A stretch of DNA of 64,000 nucleotides, taken from contig NZ_CP041783.1 in NCBI RefSeq assembly GCF_007567505.1, forward strand, positions 2,728,001 to 2,792,000, written 5' to 3'. Under the pieces are notes generated by a model, which was not told the DNA's origin, searched no databases, and saw only the letters and a list, made by a program, of their open reading frames with translations. The DNA is from Shewanella donghaensis. Its GTDB lineage: Bacteria > Pseudomonadota > Gammaproteobacteria > Enterobacterales > Shewanellaceae. The position numbers and the translations under genes were made by a program. Shown piece by piece: positions 50,839 to 61,400 of the stretch; the first letter of the stretch is position 1, and each line of letters begins with the position of its first letter.

Positions 50839-52007
50839 TTAAAATCCTCGCATATGTGATTATCATTTTAATCGGCTTTTGTATTAGCCCTTTCATTATA
50901 GGTAGCACAGGCTACGTTTATATTGCAGCTGGTGAATATCAAATAGAAACCAGCTTAGTATTTGGTTTACTCGGGTTAGTGTTATTTTATGCTGCGCTGC
51001 AATTGATTGAATGGGTAATTGTTTTCTTACTTAACATCGCGATTAATAGTCGATACCTGCCAGAACGCTGGCGTCGTCAAGCCGCTAAAAAACATACCTT
51101 ACAAGGTGCACTGGCACTGGCAGAAGAAGATTGGCCTAGTGCAGAAAAGTCTATGGCTAAAGGTGCGGCACAAGGTGAGCTTCCTGCGCTCAATTTATTT
51201 GCAGCGGCTCGCGCTGCTCACCATCAAAAAAAGAGCGACGCAAGAGACCAATATTTATCAAAAGCTGCAGAAGACCCATTAGCTCAAACGGCAGTGAGAA
51301 CCACAAAAACGCGCTATTTAATTCAACAAGGTCAGCTAGCCAAAGCTAGAACTGAGCTCGACTTACTTAACCCTACAAGCAAAAGCAAAGCGCCAGTTTT
51401 AAAGCTAGCTTTAGATTTATATCAGTTGCAACAGGATTGGCAGGCATTAAAAGTTCTACTCCCAGCAATAAAGAAACGTCAAATAGTCACTGATGACATG
51501 TTTATCACAATTGCGGAGCAGACCAATACAGCCCTACTAACAGCTGCAACTGAAACCAATGAGCAAGAGCTAGAAAAATGCTGGCATTGGCTAAGTAAAG
51601 CTGAACGTAATCAACCTTGCCTTATCGCTATTTATGCCCAAGGTTTGTGTCAGTATGAACGGAAAAAAGATGCATTAAAACTACTATCAAAAAGCTTAAA
51701 GGCTGATATCAGTAATGACATTTTAATCGCTTTACCGTTAATTATTGATGCCGATGATGGGGATATAAGAAAATTACTGCAGCGCTTTGAACAAACTCAC
51801 GCTAGTGATGCGGCTTATCAAATATGTTTAGCTAAACTTGCCAATCAAAAACGTGATACTAAAGTTGTAAAAGAGCACTGGACAAAAGTATGTGACCTGG
51901 TACCAACCCGAGAACATTGGCTGGCATTAGCTCAATCACAAGAACAACTAGGTGAAAATACTGCAGCATTACAAAGTTATCGAAAAGCGGCAAATTGTAC
52001 TGAATAA
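50835..52007 (+). CDS. hemY: HemY, TPR membrane protein of the hem operon
   Basis: The 390-aa protein has two N-terminal transmembrane helices (IKILAYVIIILIGFCISPFI, then LVFGLLGLVLFYAALQLIEW) and a cytosolic tetratricopeptide region. It is not the protoporphyrinogen oxidase of the same name in Gram-positives. It probably organises late haem synthesis. A terminator follows. Confidence 0.92.
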   Translation: MIKILAYVIIILIGFCISPFIIGSTGYVYIAAGEYQIETSLVFGLLGLVLFYAALQLIEWVIVFLLNIAINSRYLPERWRRQAAKKHTLQGALALAEEDWPSAEKSMAKGAAQGELPALNLFAAARAAHHQKKSDARDQYLSKAAEDPLAQTAVRTTKTRYLIQQGQLAKARTELDLLNPTSKSKAPVLKLALDLYQLQQDWQALKVLLPAIKKRQIVTDDMFITIAEQTNTALLTAATETNEQELEKCWHWLSKAERNQPCLIAIYAQGLCQYERKKDALKLLSKSLKADISNDILIALPLIIDADDGDIRKLLQRFEQTHASDAAYQICLAKLANQKRDTKVVKEHWTKVCDLVPTREHWLALAQSQEQLGENTAALQSYRKAANCTE

Positions 52008-52073
52008 CTCATTTCAATTCGAATCTATGATTCGATTATGATTATGTGACGTTGCATAAAGATTTAAATGCTT

Positions 52074-52105
52074 AAAACCTGCCCCTGTGCAGGTTTTTTA
52101 TTTTT
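52074..52105 (+). terminator. terminator of the hem operon
   Basis: AACCTGC and a matching GCAGGTT enclose a short C-rich loop and are followed by six T and a second T run, 67 bases after hemY. Confidence 0.85.
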
Positions 52106-52436
52106 CAACATCTCATAAATTTACATTTTTGAGATAATAATTCTGTAAATCCCCCTTAAATACCTCCTAATACTAATTTATTAAAAAGTTCATCATTTAG
52201 TGTAATAACTAAGTCGTATTGATTTACTTAGCTTTTATTATTTTCGCTTAATTTCATGAGTTTACTGCCACCTCCTTGACCGCCAAAAGATTGACCACTG
52301 GTAGTGCCAGTGCTAAAATTGTTATATTGCGGTTAATGTTTTCCGTCAGTTTTACAACAACAAAATACATCAGTGTGAATATTTATGCGGGCATTGTAAT
52401 TATTTTGTTAAATGTAGTTTTTTTGGAGCTAATGTC
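52106..52436. other. leader of the giant adhesin gene
   Basis: An AT-rich 331-bp region, probably the adhesin promoter and leader. TTTGGAG precedes the ATG at 52437. On the minus strand 52332-52228 is open for 34 codons without a start and encodes a Gly/Ser/Thr-rich end (SGQSFGGQGGGSKLMKLSE); this may be a gene remnant or chance. Confidence 0.4.
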
Positions 52437-55400
52437 ATGGGTTCAGTAGTAACGACAAAGAATGGTGTTTTAAATTCAGCAAACGGTGAGATCACACTTA
52501 CGCTAAATAACGAAACCAAAAACTTACAATCAGGGGAAACAATTCCTGCTGGTGCTGAACTCCAGTTTCCTGATGGCTTAGCGTTCGTCGTAACATTTGA
52601 AGACGGAACCATTTTAAATGGTGACAATATTTCAGAAAGTTCTGATGATATATCACTCGTTCAAACTAATGATGCAAATGATGATGCACTGGCAGAGATT
52701 GAGGCCCTACAGGCTATGATCGAATCTGGTGAAGATCCTACCGCTGAACTACCTGAAACCGCAGCAGGTCAGACAGCAGGAAATGAGGGTGGCAGTGATT
52801 ACGCTTCATTAGCTCGTGAAGGTTCTGAAACTATTGCAAAATCTGGATTTGATACATCTTTTGACGCGCCAAATATTCTGACAGCTAACCTTTCATTGGG
52901 TGATGAAGGTGTTAATGCATTAGCCAATAACAATTTTAATCTAGCCCAATTTACCGATAACTTCGTCAATGGTGTTTCTTTCACTACTTCATCTGGACTA
53001 TCAGGTACTACCGGGGAATTTGGTGCTCCAGGTTCTTTCGCATACCTACCTGGTGACACGATAACCTTTATGGTCGGTGGCGTTACTATTGCAACGTTCA
53101 GTGCAGATGTGATCCAAGGGGATATTTTATTCCTGCAAGATATTGCCGGTACTTTACTGTCAGATACCAACATGGATTATGTTGAGAACATGGCTATTTT
53201 TCTTCAAGCCTTGGACAATGACTTAACCGATGGTGTTGATGATGGAATACTAAATACTAATAGCTTAGTCAACATAGATGACAGCTATAGCACTAATATC
53301 AACATCTTATTATCTGTACATGAAGCATTAGCAAACTATATTGATCCTACAACTGGCCAGCCATTAAATATTGCTACTGCAGGTAAAGAGATGATCTCTC
53401 AAGTACTTGCTGAATTAGGAATTATTTTTACCCGGGATACTGAAAGACAAGAAGATGGTCAAAACCTCTTTGAAACCATAGCAATGGAGCATGTTGCTGA
53501 CACGATTGATGAAATTGCTGGAGATAGAACTCCAGATGAACATGACGATCGTACGGTTGATACTCTCGATGTACCTGGCGGGTTAATTACCTATAATTAC
53601 AATGAGCTTGATGGTCAAATTACATTCTCTGCAAACGATTTATTAGAAGGCGCTGTTGGTCAACAAGTCGTTGACCAAAACCTACTTATTAGTAATGTTC
53701 GCTTGAGTGCAGCATTTGAAGATATTGGTACTTTACAAGATTTGGGCGATGGTAATTTTGTTATTATTCTTAATGAAGGCATCACTCAGTATGATCTTGA
53801 AGGTTTAAGTCTTGATTACCGTGTTGAAGATTGGACTGTATTCAGAGATGTTACCTCAGCGACACAAGACCAATTTAAGTCACATTTATCTGCTGATATA
53901 CCAGATGTATTTGAAGACGTTGGTTTCAATCAATTCACCATAAATAGTGAATTAACCTTTGAGACTGACCAAGAGTTATTCATCACCTTTACTAGTGAAT
54001 TACTCAGTGAGCAACTTGGTTACCCTATTGCCGAATATGCTGATGATTACTTAGTACCTTTAGAGTATTCAAATGACGGCGGCATTACTTGGCAAACTAT
54101 GGTCGTTAGTGCCATAGATTCAAGTGGTGATTTAGCACGTCCTATTTTCGGGTTTACTCTAGAAGGCGGCAATAACAGTATTATCATTCGAGTACCTATA
54201 TTTGATGATGCTTTGGTGGAACCCACTGAATATTTTAATGCCATAGTGACTGGCGAAAATGTATATGACGAAGAATTAGAATTTGCCATTTTTGATAACG
54301 ATGGCAACGGGACAAATTTGCCTGTTGTGGATATCGATTATGCAGTTGTCGTAGAGGGAATGGAGTTCGCTGTTTTCACCTTAACATTAAGTCAGCCAAG
54401 CTCCGAAATTATTACTCTAGATTATAGCTCTGAGCAATTAACGGCATTGTTTGGTGAAGATTTCACTAATGTAAGTGGCACTATAACCTTCTTGCCCGGA
54501 GAAACAACTGCCTATATTACTGTGCCGATCACAGATGATTTAATCGTTGAAGATAGTCCTGAATTCGCCCTAATTAACCTATCAAATGTGACGAATGCTG
54601 TACTTGGTGACACCCAAGCGACATTGCGTATTTATGATAATGACCTACCTGATAATACCGCTATAACCTTAGATATTGACCCTGTCACTGGCGATAATCT
54701 ACTTACGCCTGATGAAGCTACAGGTTTAATTACCATAACGGGTACAGTGACATCTGAAGGAGCAATTACTACTGGTATTATTATGCTGACCATCAATGGT
54801 CAAGAGTACCAAGCAATTATGCAGGCAGACGGAACTTTCTCTGTAGAAGTGGCAGCAAGTGATTTGCTAAATGATCCAGACACTGTCATTGATGGCATTG
54901 TTTATGGTTATGGTGATGACGGTGTTAAAGGTACTGCCACATCCACTGAAGATTATGACATTCCTACAGAAGCTATAAATGACAGTATCATAGTGGCTGA
55001 AGATACCGTTGCTGAAGGCAATGTTCTAGATAACGATACCGATATTGATGATGTACTAAGTGTTGTCAGTTTTGACGTTAATGGTGAAACCTATAATGCT
55101 GGTAATTCAGTCACTTTAGAAGAAGGTGTGTTAGTTTTAAATAGCGACGGTAGCTATTCATTTACACCTGCAGCTGACTGGAATGGTCAAGTTCCAGTAA
55201 TCACATATACAACGAACACCAATGTTACAGCAACACTCACCATTGAGGTTACCCCTGTTGCTGATGGCGCTCCTGGTGTTGTCATTAATACAGATGCAAA
55301 TAACGACGGTATTATCAACGAAGATGAATTGGCTGGAAATACAGAAGTTTCAGTTACCATTGATTTAACTGAAACAGGTGCACAAGTTGGCGATACATTA

Positions 55401-58400
55401 GTCGTCAACGGCCAAGAAATAATACTGACACAAGAAAATATCGATAATGGCTCAGTTGATTTAACACTACCTGCACCTAATGAAGGTGAAGCGATTGAAG
55501 TTGTCGCAACCATAATAGATAGCGCAGGTAATGTTAGCCCTGAAGGGAGCGATTCGGCCATTCTTGATACAACAGCGCCAGTAATTACAGTCACTGCACC
55601 AGACAATACAAACGATAATACACCAACAATTGTTGGTACCACGGATGCTGAGCCAGGTAGCACAGTCACCGTTACCATCGTGGATAGCGAAGGTGTTGAA
55701 CAAGTTTTAGAAACCATCGTCAATGAAGATGGTACCTATGAAATAGAAGTACCAACGCCGATTGCTGAAGGCGATTATACCGTCGAGGCGACTGTAACCG
55801 ATCCTGCTGGCAACACCGCCATTGCAGAAGACACCGGTGATGTTGACACTACAGCACCCGTTATTACTGTCGAAGCACCAGATGATACTTCAGATACTAC
55901 ACCACTTATCACTGGCACCACTGATGCTGAGCCAGGTAGCACAGTCATCGTTACCGTAGTTGATAACGAAGGTGTGGAACAAGTTTTAGAAACCATCGTC
56001 AATGAAGATGGCACTTATGAAATAGAAGTACCAACGCCGATTGCTGAAGGCGATTATACCGTCGAGGCGACTGTAACCGATCCAGCAGGCAACACCGCCA
56101 TTGCAGAAGACACCGGTGATGTTGACACAACAGCACCTGTTATTACTGTCGAAGCACCAGATGACACTTCAGATACCACGCCACTTATCACTGGTACCAC
56201 TGATGCTGAGCCAGGTAGCACAGTCACCGTTACCGTAGTTGATAACGAAGGTGTGGAACAAGTTTTAGAAACCATCGTCAATGAAGATGGCTCCTATGAA
56301 ATAGAAGTACCAACACCGATTGCTGAAGGCGATTATACCGTCGAGGCGACTGTAACCGATCCAGCAGGTAACTCAGCCATTGCAGAAGACACCGGTAATG
56401 TTGACACAACAGCACCCGTTATTACTGTCGAAGCACCAGATGACACTTCAGATACCACGCCACTTATCACTGGTACCACTGATGCTGAACCAGGTAGCAC
56501 AGTAACGGTTACCGTAGTTGATAGCGAAGGTGTTGAACAAGTTTTAGAAACCATCGTCAACGAAGATGGCACCTATGAAATAGAAGTACCAACACCGATT
56601 GCTGAAGGCGATTATACCGTCGAGGCGACTGTAACCGATCCAGCAGGTAACACAGCCATTGCAGAAGACACCGGTGATGTTGACACAACAGCACCCGTTA
56701 TTACTGTCGAAGCACCAGATGACACTTCAGATACCACGCCACTTATCACTGGTACCACTGATGCTGAACCAGGTAGCACAGTAACGGTTACCGTAGTTGA
56801 TAGCGAAGGTGTTGAACAACTTTTAGAAACCATCGTCAATGAAGATGGCACCTATGAAATAGAAGTCCCTGCACCGATTGCTGAAGGCGATTATACCGTC
56901 GAAGCGACTGTTACCGACCCAGCAGGCAACACCGCCGTAGCTGAAGACACTGGTGATGTTGATTCTACTGCCCCGGTAATTACTGTTGTAGCACCAGATG
57001 ATACTTCAGATAATACGCCACTTATCACCGGAACCACTGATGCAGAACCTGGTAGCACTGTGGCGGTTACCGTGGTTGATAGCGAAGGTGTTGAACAAGT
57101 TTTAGAAACTATCGTCAATGAAGATGGCACCTATGAAATAGAAGTCCCTGCACCGATTGCTGAAGGCGATTATACCGTCGAAGCGACTGTTACAGATCCA
57201 GCAGGCAACACCGCCATTGCAGAAGACTCTGGTGATATTGATACTATTGCGCCGACCCTTGCTGTTGAATTTGAAGGTATGGGCAGCGATGGCATTTACA
57301 GCAGCGATGAAATTGGCGCTGATGGCACCGTCACCGCCACAGTGACCTTAGCCGCTGGCAGCGAAATCGGTGACACGCTAATTATTACTGATGGCAACGG
57401 CAACGAACTCTTTAACGGTCTAGTGACCCAAGCGATGCTTGATAATGGTCAAGCCATTGAAGTGGCGGTCGTTGATGGCCAAACCCAGGTGGATGTCACC
57501 GCTCAGATCATTGATGCCGCCGGTAATGCTTCGGGCATTGCCACCGATAGTCAAGGCGTGGATAACACCGCCGTGGATACCAACGCACCGACCATGACCG
57601 TCACCATCAATGATGATGGCACCGTCAGCTTCCAGTTCTCTGAAACCCCGAAAGGCTTTGACGCCACTGATGTCGCGGTCACTAACGGCAGTATCAGTAA
57701 CCTAGTGCAAGACCCGACAGATCCAACCTTATGGACCGCCGATTTAGCCATTAATGATGGCGTTGAAGGGGATGTTACTGTGTCGGTCGCCGATGACAGT
57801 TACACCGATGTAGCCGATAACCTCGGTAGCGGTAACAGTGATAACACCGCCGTGGATACCAATGCACCGACCATGACCGTCACCATCAATGATGATGGCA
57901 CCGTCAGCTTCCAGTTCTCTGAAACCCCCAAAGGCTTTGACGCCACTGATGTCGCGGTCACCAACGGCAGTATCAGTAACCTGGTGCAAGACCCGACAGA
58001 TCCAACGTTATGGACCGCCGATTTAGCCATTAATGATGGCGTTGAAGGGGATGTTACTGTGTCGGTCGCCGATGACAGTTACACCGATGTAGCCGATAAC
58101 CTCGGTAGCGGTAACAGTGATAACACCGCCGTGGATACCAATGCACCGACCATGACCGTCACCATCAATGATGATGGCACCGTCAGCTTCCAGTTCTCTG
58201 AAACCCCCAAAGGCTTTGACGCCACTGATGTCGCGGTCACCAACGGCAGTATCAGTAACCTGGTGCAAGACCCGACAGATCCAACGTTATGGACCGCCGA
58301 TTTAGCCATTAATGATGGCGTTGAAGGTGATGTTACTGTGTCGGTCGCCGATGACAGTTACACCGATGTAGCCGATAACCTCGGTAGCGGTAACAGTGAT

Positions 58401-61400
58401 AACACCGCCGTAGATACCAATGCACCGACCATGACCGTCACCATCAATGATGATGGCACCGTCAGCTTCCAGTTCTCTGAAACCCCCAAAGGCTTTGACG
58501 CCACTGATGTCGCGGTCACTAACGGCAGTATCAGTAACCTGGTGCAAGACCCGACAGATCCAACGTTATGGACCGCCGATTTAGCCATTAATGATGGCGT
58601 TGAAGGTGATGTTACTGTGTCGGTCGCCGATGACAGTTACACCGATGTAGCCGATAACCTCGGTAGCGGTAACAGTGATAACACCGCCGTGGATACCAAT
58701 GCACCGACCATGACCGTCACCATCAATGATGATGGCACCGTCAGCTTCCAGTTCTCTGAAACCCCCAAAGGCTTTGACGCCACTGATGTCGCGGTCACTA
58801 ACGGCAGTATCAGTAACCTGGTGCAAGACCCGACAGATCCAACGTTATGGACCGCCGATTTAGCCATTAATGATGGCGTTGAAGGTGATGTTACTGTGTC
58901 GGTCGCCGATGACAGTTACACCGATGTAGCCGATAACCTCGGTAGCGGTAACAGTGATAACACCGCCGTGGATACCAATGCACCGACCATGACCGTCACC
59001 ATCAATGATGATGGCACCGTCAGCTTCCAGTTCTCTGAAACCCCCAAAGGCTTTGACGCCACTGATGTTGCGGTCACTAACGGCAGTATCAGTAACCTGG
59101 TGCAAGACCCGACAGATCCAACGTTATGGACCGCCGATTTAGCCATTAATGATGGCGTTGAAGGTGATGTTACTGTGTCGGTCGCCGATGACAGTTACAC
59201 CGATGTAGCCGATAACCTCGGTAGCGGTAACAGTGATAACACCGCCGTGGATACCAATGCACCGACCATGACCGTCACCATCAATGATGATGGCACCGTC
59301 AGCTTCCAGTTCTCTGAAACCCCCAAAGGCTTTGACGCCACTGATGTCGCGGTCACCAACGGCAGTATCAGTAACCTGGTGCAAGACCCGACAGATCCAA
59401 CGTTATGGACCGCCGATTTAGCCATTAATGATGGCGTTGAAGGTGATGTTACTGTGTCGGTCGCCGATGACAGTTACACCGATGTAGCCGATAACCTCGG
59501 TAGCGGTAACAGTGATAACACCGCCGTGGATACCAATGCACCGACCATGACCGTCACCATCAATGATGATGGCACCGTCAGCTTCCAGTTCTCTGAAACC
59601 CCCAAAGGCTTTGACGCCACTGATGTCGCGGTCACTAACGGCAGTATCAGTAACCTGGTGCAAGACCCGACAGATCCAACGTTATGGACCGCCGATTTAG
59701 CCATTAATGATGGCGTTGAAGGTGATGTTACTGTGTCGGTCGCCGATGACAGTTACACCGATGTAGCCGATAACCTCGGTAGCGGTAACAGTGATAACAC
59801 CGCCGTGGATACCAATGCACCGACCATGACCGTCACCATCAATGATGATGGCACCGTCAGCTTCCAGTTCTCTGAAACCCCCAAAGGCTTTGACGCCACT
59901 GATGTCGCGGTTACCAACGGCAGTATCAGTAACCTGGTGCAAGACCCGACAGATCCAACGTTATGGACCGCCGATTTAGCCATTAATGATGGCGTTGAAG
60001 GGGATGTTACTGTGTCGGTCGCCGATGACAGTTACACCGATGTAGCCGATAACCTCGGTAGCGGTAACAGTGATAACACCGCCGTGGATACCAATGCACC
60101 GACCATGACCGTCACCATCAATGATGATGGCACCGTCAGCTTCCAGTTCTCTGAAACCCCCAAAGGCTTTGACGCCACTGATGTTGCGGTCACTAACGGC
60201 AGTATCAGTAACCTGGTGCAAGACCCGACAGATCCAACGTTATGGACCGCCGATTTAGCCATTAATGATGGCGTTGAAGGGGATGTTACTGTGTCGGTCG
60301 CCGATGACAGTTACACCGATGTAGCCGATAACCTCGGTAGCGGTAACAGTGATAACACCGCCGTGGATACCAATGCACCGACCATGACCGTCACCATCAA
60401 TGATGATGGCACCGTCAGCTTCCAGTTCTCTGAAACCCCCAAAGGCTTTGACGCCACTGATGTCGCGGTCACCAACGGCAGTATCAGTAACCTGGTGCAA
60501 GACCCGACAGATCCAACGTTATGGACCGCCGATTTAGCCATTAATGATGGCGTTGAAGGTGATGTTACTGTGTCGGTCGCCGATGACAGTTACACCGATG
60601 TAGCCGATAACCTCGGTAGCGGTAACAGTGATAACACCGCCGTGGATACCAATGCACCGACCATGACCGTCACCATCAATGATGATGGCACCGTCAGCTT
60701 CCAGTTCTCTGAAACCCCCAAAGGCTTTGACGCCACTGATGTCGCGGTCACCAACGGCAGTATCAGTAACCTGGTGCAAGACCCGACAGATCCAACGTTA
60801 TGGACCGCCGATTTAGCCATTAATGATGGCGTTGAAGGGGATGTTACTGTGTCGGTCGCCGATGACAGTTACACCGATGTAGCCGATAACCTCGGTAGCG
60901 GTAACAGTGATAACACCGCCGTGGATACCAATGCACCGACCATGACCGTCACCATCAATGATGATGGCACCGTCAGCTTCCAGTTCTCTGAAACCCCCAA
61001 AGGCTTTGACGCCACTGATGTCGCGGTCACTAACGGCAGTATCAGTAACCTGGTGCAAGACCCGACAGATCCAACGTTATGGACCGCCGATTTAGCCATT
61101 AATGATGGCGTTGAAGGGGATGTTACTGTGTCGGTCGCCGATGACAGTTACACCGATGTAGCCGATAACCTCGGTAGCGGTAACAGTGATAACACCGCCG
61201 TGGATACCAATGCACCGACCATGACCGTCACCATCAATGATGATGGCACCGTCAGCTTCCAGTTCTCTGAAACCCCCAAAGGCTTTGACGCCACTGATGT
61301 CGCGGTCACCAACGGCAGTATCAGTAACCTGGTGCAAGACCCGACAGATCCAACGTTATGGACCGCCGATTTAGCCATTAATGATGGCGTTGAAGGGGAT

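Noticed and set aside
55187..57130. Minus-strand frames of 75 to 178 codons rich in Ser, Val and Thr across the type A repeats
   Set aside because: Low-complexity antisense of the adhesin frame, repeated with it and without family resemblance.
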